Below are positions 1-8,272 of a stretch of 64,000 nucleotides of DNA, piece by piece. The first letter of the stretch is position 1, and each line of letters begins with the position of its first letter. This stretch comes from Falsirhodobacter algicola (lineage in GTDB: Bacteria; Pseudomonadota; Alphaproteobacteria; Rhodobacterales; Rhodobacteraceae). The stretch lies in contig NZ_CP047289.1 of the NCBI RefSeq assembly GCF_018279165.1, positions 1,424,501 through 1,488,500 on the forward strand, given 5' to 3'. Below the pieces are notes generated by a model. It was not told the DNA's origin. It searched no databases and saw only the letters and a program-made list of their open reading frames with translations. A program made the position numbers and the translations under genes.

Positions 1-1732
1 GCCCATCCTCCAGCACGAGGATACGGTCCATATGCGCGATGGTGGACAGGCGATGCGCGATGGCGATGACGGTCTTGCCCGCCATCACCCCATAGAGTGC
101 CTCTTGTATCGCCGCCTCCACCTCGGAATCCAATGCCGATGTCGCCTCGTCCAGCACGAGGATCGGCGCGTCCTTCAGGATCACCCGCGCAAGGCCGATG
201 CGCTGGCGCTGCCCGCCGGACAGTTTCACGCCCCGCTCGCCCACATGCGCGTCATAGCCGCTCCGCCCTTCGGCATCCCGAAGCGTCAGAATGAAGTCAT
301 GGGCGGCGGCGCGGCGGGCGGCGGTCACCATCTCCTCCTCCGAGGCGGTGGGGCGGCCATAGAGGATGTTCTCCCGGACCGAGCGGTGCAGAAGGCTCGG
401 GTCCTGCTGCACCATCCCGATCGCGCCGCGCAGGCTGGCCTGCGTCACCCCGGCGATGTCCTGCCCGTCGATGCGGATCGCACCGCTCTCGGCGTCGTAA
501 AAGCGCAAGAGGAGCTTCACCAGCGTCGATTTCCCCGCCCCCGAGCGGCCGACGATGCCCAGCTTCTCGCCGGGGCGGATCGACAGGGTCACATCCTGCA
601 CCCCGCCCGATCCGCGCCCGTAATGATGGCTGACATGGTCGAGTTCGATCGCCCCCTTCGTCAGCATCAGCGCGGGCGCGGCGGGGCGGTCGGTCAGGGT
701 GACGGGCTGGGCGATCGTCTCCATCCCCTCGGCGATGGTGCCGAGCGATTGGAACAGCTGCTGCGTCGCCCACATGATCCAGTAGGTCATGTTGTTCAGC
801 CGCAGCACCAGCGCCGCCGCCGCCGCCACCATCCCGACCGACGCCGCCCCCTGATGCCACAGCAGCACGGCCCAGCCGATGACCGCCACGATCATCACGC
901 CGTTGATCACCGTCAGGGTGATGTCCATCCGGCTGACGATCCGCATCTCGGCGGCGAAGGTGGTGCGGGCCTCTTCGATCGCTTCGCGGGCATGGGCCTC
1001 TTCGCGGTCGTCATGGGCGAAGAGTTTCACCGAATGGATGTTGGTATAGGCATCGACCACGCGCCCCGTCACCGCCGAGCGCGCCTCGGACGAGCGTTTG
1101 GCCGCGGGGCCCGCCCGCCGCACCGTCCAGCGCAGCAGAAGGCCATAGGCCGCGAACCATGCCAGCAGCGGCAGCATCAGCCGCGCATCCGCCTGCCCCA
1201 GCACCACGAGGCTGCCGACCGCCGTCGTCGCGGCAAAGGCCACGGCGTCGAACAGGTTGAACACCGCATCCCCGGCCGCAGGGGGCGTCTGCATGATGCG
1301 GTTGGCAAGGCGGCCCGCGAAATCCCCCTCGAACCAGCCGACGGGCTGGCGCAGCACATGGCGATGCGCCCGCCAGCGGATCAGCGTGCCGAAATTGGGC
1401 AGCACCGCGTTGTAGAGCAGCCCCGTATGCCCCGCCGAGGCCATAGGCCGCAGCACCAGCACCGCCAGCGTGACCAGAACGACCTCGGTTCCATGCGCGG
1501 CCCAGAAGGTTTCGGGGGCCGTGCGGGACAGAAGATCCACCACCCGCCCCACATACCAGATGAGCGCGAGATCCCCGACCGCCACCACGACCGACAGCAC
1601 CGCCGTCGCCACGAAGACACGGCGGAACGGCCGGGCATAATCCAGCAGGAACGGCCAGAGCCGGTTCGGCGGGGTATCTGTCGGGTCATAGGGCGCGTAG
1701 GGATCGACGAGCCGTTCGAAGAAGCGGAACAT
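1..1732 (-). CDS. ABC exporter, fused permease-ATPase (3' end outside window)
   Basis: Half-size ABC exporter of the MsbA/multidrug type, with the membrane domain (about residues 30-330) followed by the nucleotide-binding domain. The ATPase motifs are intact: Walker A GRSGAGKST near residue 396, signature LSGGQRQR near 501, Walker B ILVLDEATSALDS near 522 and the switch His in AHRLST near 560. About 577 residues are visible and only the last few lie beyond the window edge. The start MFRFFERL is the first ATG after an upstream gap. It lies downstream of cca on the same strand. The substrate cannot be told from sequence. Nothing points to a type I secretion ABC protein (no C39 peptidase domain, no HlyD neighbour). 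Confidence 0.93.
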   Translation of the reverse strand, partial: MFRFFERLVDPYAPYDPTDTPPNRLWPFLLDYARPFRRVFVATAVLSVVVAVGDLALIWYVGRVVDLLSRTAPETFWAAHGTEVVLVTLAVLVLRPMASAGHTGLLYNAVLPNFGTLIRWRAHRHVLRQPVGWFEGDFAGRLANRIMQTPPAAGDAVFNLFDAVAFAATTAVGSLVVLGQADARLMLPLLAWFAAYGLLLRWTVRRAGPAAKRSSEARSAVTGRVVDAYTNIHSVKLFAHDDREEAHAREAIEEARTTFAAEMRIVSRMDITLTVINGVMIVAVIGWAVLLWHQGAASVGMVAAAAALVLRLNNMTYWIMWATQQLFQSLGTIAEGMETIAQPVTLTDRPAAPALMLTKGAIELDHVSHHYGRGSGGVQDVTLSIRPGEKLGIVGRSGAGKSTLVKLLLRFYDAESGAIRIDGQDIAGVTQASLRGAIGMVQQDPSLLHRSVRENILYGRPTASEEEMVTAARRAAAHDFILTLRDAEGRSGYDAHVGERGVKLSGGQRQRIGLARVILKDAPILVLDEATSALDSEVEAAIQEALYGVMAGKTVIAIAHRLSTIAHMDRILVLEDG

Positions 1733-1785
1733 GACGGACCTTCGGTTGCCCCACGGATATAGCGCCCGCGCGGCAAGGGAAAGGC

Positions 1786-2898
1786 TCAGCCCAGAAGCTC
1801 GTCCCGCGTCAGCCGAAAGCCCGAGGCGATCCACCGCGATTCGAGCATACGCAGACGCTCGCCCAGCGCGGCCCCGGACAGCGCGGGCATCAGATCGCGG
1901 GCGCTGACGGGACAGCGGGCGGCGGCGGCCTCCTCCAGCCCCGCAAGCTGCGGGGGCTGGCCCGTCAGCGCCCCGCGCACGAGGCCCGCATCCCGCGCCT
2001 CCTCGGCCCCGTGGCGATAGGCGATCTCCATGAGGGGCGTTCCTTCGCGCGCGGCCCCGGCAAGGCGCGACAGGCGCGCGGCCTCGGCCTTCGAGAGGCG
2101 CAGATCGGCATCCGTGGCCAGCACCGCAAGGCGGCGCATCGGATCGGGCGGCAGATCGCCCTCCAGATGCACCAGCACCGCCAAGGGCACCGGGTCCGCG
2201 CCCGGCAGCATCCGCCCCAGAATGCCCGCCGCCGCCATGGTGCAGACCGCAGGCGCCGGATCGCGGGCCGAAAGGAGCTTCTTCAGCTCCATCCCCACCC
2301 GTTCGCGCGACAGGGTGTCCATGCCATCCGCATGGGCGGCGCAGGCGGCCAGCGCCTCCGGGTCGGGATCGTCCGCGCCATAGATCGCGTGGAACCGGAA
2401 AAACCGCAGGACGCGCAGGTAATCCTCGGCGATGCGGGCCCCCGGATCGCCGACGAAGCGCACCCGCCGCGCCCGAAGGTCCGGCAGGCCCCCCAGCGGA
2501 TCCAGCACCTGCCCATCCGGCGCGGCATAGAGCGCGTTCATCGTGAAATCGCGCCGGGCCGCATCCTCGGCGATGTCGTCCGAAAAGGCGACGGTGGCAT
2601 GGCGCCCGTCGGTGGCGACATCGCGGCGGAAGGTCGTGATCTCATAGGGGCGGCCGCCGGCGATGACGGTGACGGTGCCATGGGCGATGCCCGTCGGTAC
2701 GGCGCGCAGGCCCGCGCCCTCGGCCAGTGCCATCACGCGGTCCGGATGGGCGTCCGTCGCGATGTCGAGATCGCTGACCGGCGCCCCCAGCAGCGCGTTG
2801 CGCACGCAGCCGCCGACGAACAACGCCCGATGCCCCGCCGCCGTCAGCATCTCGCAGACGGGCCGTGCCTCCGAAAGCCAAGGGTCCTGAAGGGTCAT
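1786..2898 (-). CDS. cca: CCA tRNA nucleotidyltransferase / poly(A) polymerase family
   Basis: Class II nucleotidyltransferase that adds or repairs the 3' CCA of tRNA. The head domain shows GGCVRN (residues 29-34), the metal-binding DLD (43-45) and RRDFTMNAL (115-123), all diagnostic of the poly(A) polymerase/CCA family. At 370 residues it has the usual length of the alphaproteobacterial short form without an HD domain. Its ATG overlaps the stop of the upstream Nudix gene by four bases, so the two are probably translationally coupled in an hslO-Nudix-cca operon. Whether it adds CC, A or both cannot be read directly. Confidence 0.93.
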   Translation of the reverse strand: MTLQDPWLSEARPVCEMLTAAGHRALFVGGCVRNALLGAPVSDLDIATDAHPDRVMALAEGAGLRAVPTGIAHGTVTVIAGGRPYEITTFRRDVATDGRHATVAFSDDIAEDAARRDFTMNALYAAPDGQVLDPLGGLPDLRARRVRFVGDPGARIAEDYLRVLRFFRFHAIYGADDPDPEALAACAAHADGMDTLSRERVGMELKKLLSARDPAPAVCTMAAAGILGRMLPGADPVPLAVLVHLEGDLPPDPMRRLAVLATDADLRLSKAEAARLSRLAGAAREGTPLMEIAYRHGAEEARDAGLVRGALTGQPPQLAGLEEAAAARCPVSARDLMPALSGAALGERLRMLESRWIASGFRLTRDELLG

Positions 2899-3440
2899 GC
2901 CATCCTCCGGGCCAGATCATACAGGATGTCGGCCGTCGCGCCCCAGATGTAATGCGGCCCCCATGGAACGGTCCAGTACACGCGCTCCTGCCCGGCCCAG
3001 CGCCGCTGCCGCCGGACGAAGCGCGAGGGATCGAGCACATGGGCCAGCGGCACGGTGAAAACCTCGTCCACCTCGCCGGGCTGGGGGATGGGGGTGAAGG
3101 GGGCGGTGATCTCGGCCAGAACCGGCGTGATGGCAAAACCGGTGACGGTCGCCAGATCGGGCAGCAGGCCCAGCACCTCCACCGCGGCGGGGGGAAGGCC
3201 GATCTCCTCGCGGGCCTCGCGCAGGGCGCAATCGGTGGGGCCGGCATCCACGGGGTCGAGCTTGCCGCCCGGCAACGCGATCTGCCCCGGATGGTGCCGC
3301 AGCCCCGAGGCGCGTTTGGTCAGCCACAGCCGGCCATCCTGAACGGCCAGCAGCACCGCCGCCGGCCGCAACGCGGCGTCCGGCGGGGCCATGGGCGCGT
3401 CCGGACGCGCCAGCGCCGCGATCAGGGCGTCACGCACCAT
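2895..3440 (-). CDS. Nudix hydrolase, CoA pyrophosphatase type
   Basis: A 181-residue Nudix protein. The Nudix box runs from G58 to G81 (GGKLD...REAREEIG). Just before it is the family signature seen in CoA diphosphatases, LTKR-x4-LRHHPGQIALPGG. Members cleave CoA and its esters to 4'-phosphopantetheine and 3',5'-ADP. It is part of a tight minus-strand operon, overlapping hslO by 11 bases upstream and cca by 4 bases downstream. Substrate assignment rests on the signature; other Nudix activities are possible. Confidence 0.88.
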   Translation of the reverse strand: MVRDALIAALARPDAPMAPPDAALRPAAVLLAVQDGRLWLTKRASGLRHHPGQIALPGGKLDPVDAGPTDCALREAREEIGLPPAAVEVLGLLPDLATVTGFAITPVLAEITAPFTPIPQPGEVDEVFTVPLAHVLDPSRFVRRQRRWAGQERVYWTVPWGPHYIWGATADILYDLARRMA

Positions 3441-4407
3441 CCCCGTCGCGCCCCAGCGTCGCCGGATCGAATTCGTAATGCGCGCCGCAGAACTGGCAAT
3501 CGGCGGTCACGATGCCCTCGGCGGTCACCATCTCGGCGATCTCGTCGGCGGGATAGGGTTCCAGCGCGTCGCGCACCTTCTCGGCCGAGCAGGTGCAGCC
3601 GAAGCGCAGGGGCTGGCTGTCATAGACGCGGGGGGCCTCTTCGTGGAACAGCCGCACCAGAAGGTCGGTCGGCGCGACGGTGGGGCCGACCAGCTCCAGA
3701 TCCTCCACGGTATCGAGGAGGTAGTTGGCGCGCGTCCAATTCTCGCCCTCGTCGCCGTCGAGGATGTCGGCATGGGTCAGGAGCCCACCCTCGCCCGAGG
3801 CTTCGCCGACCGAGGGGCTGGCCTTGGGCATGTGCTGCAGCATCACGCCGCCCGCACGCCAGCCCTCCGCCTCTCCGGGCAGTTGCGACCGGCCGAAGGA
3901 CAGCTCGAACCGGGTCGGAAGCTGCTCGGACTGGGCGAAATACGTCTCGGCGCAGCGCGAGAGGGAGCCGCCGGAGATGGGCGTGATCCCCTGATAGGGC
4001 ACCGTCCCCTCCCCCTGATCGATCAGGATGGCGAAATACCCCTCGCCCAGTTGATCGAAGGCGGCGGCGTCGGTCAGTTCCTCGGCGTCGAAACCGGCAT
4101 AGGCGCGGATGCGGGCGGGCTGGCCGTCATCGGTCGGGCCGTAGTAATCGGTCGCGATCAGCTTCACCGCACCGCTGCCGCGGATCTGCAGGCTCAGCTT
4201 CCAGCGCAGCTTGATCGTCTGGCCGATCAGCGCGGTCAGAAGCGCGGCTTCGGCCACCAGCGCCTCGATCTGCGGGGGGTAATCATGTTTCGACAGGACC
4301 TGATCCAGCACGCCATCCAGTCGAACGACGCGACCGCGGATGTCCGAACGGTCAAGCTGGAAGGGAAGGACGGTGTCGTCCCATGCGATTTTCGATCCGA
4401 TAGTCAT
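3430..4407 (-). CDS. hslO: Hsp33-family redox-regulated chaperone
   Basis: Hsp33 is a cytosolic holdase switched on by oxidation of a zinc-binding cysteine cluster. The four cysteines are present near the C-terminus as C271-x-C273 and C304-x2-C307. The start MTIGSKIAWDD is preferred over an in-frame ATG 30 codons upstream, which would give an unrelated N-terminal extension across the intergenic region. The product is then 325 residues, normal for the family. It is the first gene of the hslO-Nudix-cca set. The upstream region holds a 12-bp direct repeat that could carry promoter elements. Confidence 0.92.
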   Translation of the reverse strand: MTIGSKIAWDDTVLPFQLDRSDIRGRVVRLDGVLDQVLSKHDYPPQIEALVAEAALLTALIGQTIKLRWKLSLQIRGSGAVKLIATDYYGPTDDGQPARIRAYAGFDAEELTDAAAFDQLGEGYFAILIDQGEGTVPYQGITPISGGSLSRCAETYFAQSEQLPTRFELSFGRSQLPGEAEGWRAGGVMLQHMPKASPSVGEASGEGGLLTHADILDGDEGENWTRANYLLDTVEDLELVGPTVAPTDLLVRLFHEEAPRVYDSQPLRFGCTCSAEKVRDALEPYPADEIAEMVTAEGIVTADCQFCGAHYEFDPATLGRDGDGA

Positions 4408-4427
4408 GGGTTTCCTTGCGGCACGAG

Positions 4428-4455
4428 GCTTGGCATATCTTGGGCTTGGCATATC
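4428..4455. repeat. 12-bp direct repeat between hslO and a Nudix gene
   Basis: GCTTGGCATATC occurs twice (4428-4439 and 4444-4455), with repeat starts 16 bases apart, in the 88-bp divergent region. On the plus strand CTTG (4429-4432), 17 bases and CATATC (4450-4455) loosely resemble the alphaproteobacterial RpoH pattern CTTG-N17-CYTATNT. It may be a promoter or operator. Function not established. Confidence 0.45.
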
Positions 4456-4495
4456 CCGTCCATATGGGGACGGCAACCGAGAGGCCCAAGACCAC

Positions 4496-4948
4496 ATGAT
4501 CCGGCGATACGGAGAGGCGTTGAAGGCCGGGCAGACCTACCGGCGGCGCGCAGGCGTCTATGCCGTCTGCCTGAGCGGCGATGACGTGCTGACCACCCTT
4601 CAGGAGGTTCCCCAGCCCGAAATCCAGCTGCCCGGCGGCGGCATCGACGCGGGCGAGCATCCCGTGGCGGCCCTGCACCGCGAGGTGATGGAGGAGACGG
4701 GCTGGCGCATCGCGCTCGGCCGGCGGCTGGGAACGTATCGGCGCTTCACCTACATGCCCGAATACGACCGCTGGGCGGAGAAGGTCTGCCATGTCCATAT
4801 CGCGCGGCCGGTGCTGCGGATCGGCGCGCCGACCGAACCGCGCCACCATGCGCTGTGGCTGCCGGCGGCGGACGCGCTGGAGGCGCTGGGCACCGAGGGC
4901 GACCGGGCGATGCTGGCCCGCGCGCTGGCGCTGGGCCCCCGCATCTGA
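4496..4948 (+). CDS. Nudix hydrolase
   Basis: A 150-residue single-domain Nudix protein with a complete box from G47 to G69 (GGGIDAGEHPVAALHREV followed by MEETG). The reading frame is open upstream, but ATG at this position gives the usual compact family N-terminus (MIRRYGEALKAG) and clears the divergent promoter region. It resembles the Nudix protein often found beside hslO in Rhodobacterales. It is transcribed divergently from hslO. The substrate is unknown; nucleotide or nucleoside diphosphate derivatives are the general possibility. Confidence 0.85.
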   Translation: MIRRYGEALKAGQTYRRRAGVYAVCLSGDDVLTTLQEVPQPEIQLPGGGIDAGEHPVAALHREVMEETGWRIALGRRLGTYRRFTYMPEYDRWAEKVCHVHIARPVLRIGAPTEPRHHALWLPAADALEALGTEGDRAMLARALALGPRI

Positions 4949-4968
4949 GGGAAAGCACGGGGCGAGGG

Positions 4969-4997
4969 TTGCCGGGATGGGGGCCTTCCGCTATTAT
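4969..4997 (+). promoter_or_regulatory. sigma70-like promoter of the capsule export operon
   Basis: TTGCCG (4969-4974), 17 bases, TATTAT (4992-4997), the -10 being one base from consensus. Transcription would begin near 5004, ahead of both candidate starts of the kpsE-like gene. Seen by eye only. Confidence 0.55.
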
Positions 4998-5093
4998 CTT
5001 TGGACTTCATGCCCGGCTTTCGGCCGCGGCGCAGGACCAGCCATGCGGTCCGGGTCCGTTCCCGTCGTGGCACCAGATGGAAGACATCGATAC

Positions 5094-6659
5094 ATGACAT
5101 CCGATCCCGACAATCCTTCGGCCCCGGCAACCGCGCAGCAGGCCGTCCGACCGCGTGTGCAACCCGGCCCCCGTGCCGGGGGTGCGGGCGGTGCAGGGGC
5201 GGGTCCGGGCGGTCCGCGCAAGGGCATGGGCGGCAAGGGTCCGGGCGGCGGTGGTCCGGGCGGCGGCCAGGGCAATGGTCCGGGCAACGGTCCGGGCGGC
5301 ATGAAGATGCGCGCGCTTCAGGGCGGTGGGCCGAACAAGCCGGGCGGGGCCAAACCCGGCCCGCGCGCCAAGGCGGGCGGCTGGCCGAAGCTGGTGCAGC
5401 AACCGGCCGATACCACGCGCCCCCAAGCGCAGGCTCCGGGCCGTCAGGCCCCCCTTCCCGATCCGCAGAGCGAGCCGCCGACCGCGCCGCAGCCCGCCAC
5501 TGACCCCGTCGCCGAACGGCTGGCCGAACGCGTGGCCGCCCCGGCCCGCCTGCGTCCGCGGCATCGCAAGCTGTTCGCCGTGTTCCTTGCGGTGGTGGTG
5601 CTGCCGATCCTCGCGACGGCGGCCTACATGTACATCTGGGCCAGCGATCAATACAGCTCCACCCTCGCCTTCACGATGCGCTCCGAAGACAGCGCGTCGG
5701 CGGCGACGGACCTCTTGGGCGGGCTGGGCAGCACGATCGGCGGCACCAACAGCGCCAGCGACAGCGACGTGCTCTATGAATTCGTCCGCAGTCAGGACAT
5801 GGTCCGCGCGGTGGACGCGCAAGTCGATCTGCGCACCCTCTATTCCCGGCCCGGCTCGGATCGCCTGATGCGGTTCGACCCCGATGGCACGATCGAGGAT
5901 CTGACCAATTACTGGCAGCGCATGACGCGCATCTCCTACGATGGCTCCACCGGCCTGATGGAGATCCGCGCCCTCGCCTTCCGTCCCGATGATGCGCAGG
6001 CCATCGCCTCGGCCATCAACGACGAGGCGACGCGCCTTGTGAACGAGCTGTCGGCCCAGTCGCGCGAAGATGCGATCCGCTATGCGCGCGAGGATCTCGA
6101 CACCGCCGTGGACCGCCTGAAGACGGCCCGCGAGGCGCTGACGGCCTTCCGCATCCAGAACCAGATCGTCGATGTGAACGCCGACCTTCAGGGCCAGACC
6201 GGCATCGTCGCCAGCCTGCAATCCCAGTTGGCGACGGCGCTGGTGGATCTGGATCTCCTGCGCAGCTCGACGGGGGCCGACGATCCCCGCGTGCGGCAGG
6301 CCGAAACGCGCATCGGCGTCATCCAGGATCGCATCGCTAGCGAGCGGCAGAAGTTCAGCAATGGCAGCGCGACCGCCACGGGCGACAACTACGCCAACGT
6401 CGTGGCCGAATACGAGCGGCTGACCGTGGACCGCGAATTCGCCGAAACGGCCTATACCTCGGCGCTGGCGGCGTATGATTCCGCTGTGGCCGAAGCGAAC
6501 CGCCGGACGCGCTACCTCGCCGCCTATATCCGCCCCACCGCGGCGGAGAAGTCGGAATATCCGCAGCGCGCGCTCATCACCGGGCTCGTGGCGCTGTTCA
6601 GCTTCCTGACATGGGCCATCGGCGCGCTGATCTACTACTCCCTGCGGGATCGCCGGTAG
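5094..6659 (+). CDS. kpsE: Capsule export inner-membrane protein, KpsE/Wzz-type (PCP-3)
   Basis: A polysaccharide co-polymerase-like protein that works with KpsMT to move capsule across the envelope. A long cytoplasmic N-terminus, very rich in Gly and Pro (about residues 20-140), precedes TM1 near residue 160 (LFAVFLAVVVLPILATAAY). A large periplasmic region with predicted coiled coil follows, then TM2 near residues 492-514. This two-TM topology with a coiled periplasmic loop is that of KpsE/chain-length proteins. Start uncertain: ATG at 5043 has AGGA six bases upstream and would add 17 residues; the chosen ATG has GGAAG ten bases upstream. It is the first gene of kpsE-T-M. No outer-membrane partner (KpsD/Wza) is in the window. 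Confidence 0.85.
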   Translation: MTSDPDNPSAPATAQQAVRPRVQPGPRAGGAGGAGAGPGGPRKGMGGKGPGGGGPGGGQGNGPGNGPGGMKMRALQGGGPNKPGGAKPGPRAKAGGWPKLVQQPADTTRPQAQAPGRQAPLPDPQSEPPTAPQPATDPVAERLAERVAAPARLRPRHRKLFAVFLAVVVLPILATAAYMYIWASDQYSSTLAFTMRSEDSASAATDLLGGLGSTIGGTNSASDSDVLYEFVRSQDMVRAVDAQVDLRTLYSRPGSDRLMRFDPDGTIEDLTNYWQRMTRISYDGSTGLMEIRALAFRPDDAQAIASAINDEATRLVNELSAQSREDAIRYAREDLDTAVDRLKTAREALTAFRIQNQIVDVNADLQGQTGIVASLQSQLATALVDLDLLRSSTGADDPRVRQAETRIGVIQDRIASERQKFSNGSATATGDNYANVVAEYERLTVDREFAETAYTSALAAYDSAVAEANRRTRYLAAYIRPTAAEKSEYPQRALITGLVALFSFLTWAIGALIYYSLRDRR

Positions 6660-6665
6660 GCGCGC

Positions 6666-7382
6666 ATGATCCGGTTCGAGAATCTGAGCAAGGCCTTCCC
6701 CACGCCTGACGGGCGCAAGAAGGTCATTCTCGACAATGCTTCGTTGACGATCCCCTCCGGCGTGTCGGTGGCGCTGCTGGGGCGCAACGGGGCGGGGAAG
6801 TCCACCATTCTGGAACTGATCGGCGGGCGCATCCCGGCCGATAGCGGCCATGTGGACACCACGGGCACCATCTCGTGGCCCGTCGGGTTCGGCGGCAGTT
6901 TCCATGGCGACATGACGGGGGCGCAGAACGTCCGCTTCATCGCCCGCATCTATGGCGTGGACAGCGACGAGCTGGTGGATTTCGTGGACGACTTCGCCGA
7001 GATCGGCGCCCATATGGACATGCCGGTGCGCACCTATTCGCAGGGGATGCGCTCTCGGCTGGTCTTCGGCGTCTCGATGGGGATTCCGTTCGACACCTAT
7101 CTCGTGGACGAGGTGATGGCCGTGGGCGACGCCGCCTTCAAGCAGCGCAGCCAGACGGTGTTCCGCTACCGGCTGCGCACGGCGGGCGCGATCGTCGTCT
7201 CCCACTCCATGATGCAGCTGCGCAAGATGTGTCAGGCGGGGGCCGTCCTCGACAAGGGGCGGATCACCTATTTCGACGATCTCGAAGAGGCGATCGCCCG
7301 GCACCGTGCCAATATGGGCCTGCCCCTCTTGAAGCAGCATCAGCGTTTCGACGATGACGACGAGGATGAGGACGACGAATGA
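6666..7382 (+). CDS. kpsT: Capsule polysaccharide ABC transporter ATP-binding protein
   Basis: KpsT-type ATPase of an ABC-2 exporter. Walker A GRNGAGKST (39-47), the degenerate signature YSQGMRSR (124-131) and Walker B TYLVDEV (144-150) are all in place, and the variant signature is typical of polysaccharide exporters (KpsT/Wzt/RfbE). The protein ends in an unusual run of acidic residues (RFDDDDEDEDDE). Its stop overlaps the start of kpsM by four bases. It is expected to energise export of the capsule assembled by the glycosyltransferases downstream. Confidence 0.93.
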   Translation: MIRFENLSKAFPTPDGRKKVILDNASLTIPSGVSVALLGRNGAGKSTILELIGGRIPADSGHVDTTGTISWPVGFGGSFHGDMTGAQNVRFIARIYGVDSDELVDFVDDFAEIGAHMDMPVRTYSQGMRSRLVFGVSMGIPFDTYLVDEVMAVGDAAFKQRSQTVFRYRLRTAGAIVVSHSMMQLRKMCQAGAVLDKGRITYFDDLEEAIARHRANMGLPLLKQHQRFDDDDEDEDDE

Positions 7383-8191
7383 CCTCCGCCCCGATCCCCC
7401 CCTCGAAGAAGCCCTCGCTTCCCGATCCGTCCTTCGCCTCGGCGCGGGTGATCTTCTCGCTCATGCTGCGCGAGATGAACACGACCTATGGGCGTCAGCC
7501 CGGCGGCTATGCTTGGGCGATCATCGCGCCGATGGCGGGCATCTGCGTGATGGCGCTGGCGATGTCCTTCGTGGTGCGCGTGCCGCCCTTGGGCACGAAC
7601 TTCATCCTGTTCTACGCGACCGGATTCCTGCCCTTTCAGGCCTACAACCATATCAGCACGAAGGTCGGCAACGCGGTGATCTATTCGCGCCCGCTTCTGG
7701 CCTATCCGCGGGTGACGTGGATGGATTCCATCGTCGCGCGCACCCTTCTGACCGTGCTGACCGAGGTGCTGATCTTCTGCCTCGTGATGGGGTCGGTGCT
7801 GGCGGTGGTGGATGCCCATACCGTGCTGGACGTGGGCAAGGTGATCGAAGGCTTTGCGATCATGTTCGCCTTCGGGATCGGGGTCGGGCTGATGAACTGC
7901 CTCATCACGGCCCATTTCGTGATCTGGCCGCAGATCTTCTCGCTCGCGAACCGGCCGCTCTTCCTTGCGGCGGGCATCTTCTTTCTGGTGGACGAGCTTC
8001 CGGCCAAGGCCCGCGCCGTTCTGGAATGGCTGCCCGTGGCGCATGGCGTGGCCCTGATGCGCGAGGGGTTCTATCCCAGCTACCATCCGGAGTTCATCTC
8101 GGTCAGCTATTGCATGATCGTGTCGCTGCCGATGATCGCGCTGGCCCTTCTGCTGCTGCGCCGCAGCCATCTGGTCGCGCTGGAGCGGTAG
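7379..8191 (+). CDS. kpsM: Capsule polysaccharide ABC transporter permease
   Basis: An ABC-2 family integral membrane protein of 270 residues with about six hydrophobic segments, the expected topology and length for KpsM. It starts inside the last codons of kpsT (ATGA overlap), indicating coupled translation of the ATPase and permease. Together with the KpsE-like protein it forms the inner-membrane part of a group 2/3-type capsule exporter. The lipid-anchor synthesis genes (kpsC/kpsS) are not in this window. Confidence 0.92.
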   Translation: MTSAPIPPSKKPSLPDPSFASARVIFSLMLREMNTTYGRQPGGYAWAIIAPMAGICVMALAMSFVVRVPPLGTNFILFYATGFLPFQAYNHISTKVGNAVIYSRPLLAYPRVTWMDSIVARTLLTVLTEVLIFCLVMGSVLAVVDAHTVLDVGKVIEGFAIMFAFGIGVGLMNCLITAHFVIWPQIFSLANRPLFLAAGIFFLVDELPAKARAVLEWLPVAHGVALMREGFYPSYHPEFISVSYCMIVSLPMIALALLLLRRSHLVALER

Positions 8192-8196
8192 TGTCG

Positions 8197-8217
8197 CGCC
8201 CCTCCGCGCGGGGGGCG
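8197..8217 (+). terminator. GC hairpin after kpsM
   Basis: CGCCCC (8197-8202) can pair with GGGGCG (8212-8217) across a 9-base loop just after the kpsM stop. There is no T-run, so this is only a weak terminator candidate. Confidence 0.3.
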
Positions 8218-8272
8218 TACGCGATCTTCACCCCGCATCTGCCATCTTCCGGCCACACCGCCGGAGAGTCTG

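Noticed and set aside
1-1732. Type I secretion ABC protein for the RTX protein
   Set aside because: It has no C39-like N-terminal domain and no membrane-fusion gene beside it; the motifs fit a general MsbA-like exporter, and the gene is about 15 kb from the RTX gene.
5007-7340. Long minus-strand open frame (777 codons) opposite kpsE/kpsT
   Set aside because: It is antisense to clearly recognisable genes; its translation is Arg/His/Gly-rich with no domain. Such frames are common in GC-rich DNA because stop codons are rare in the complementary third-position frame.
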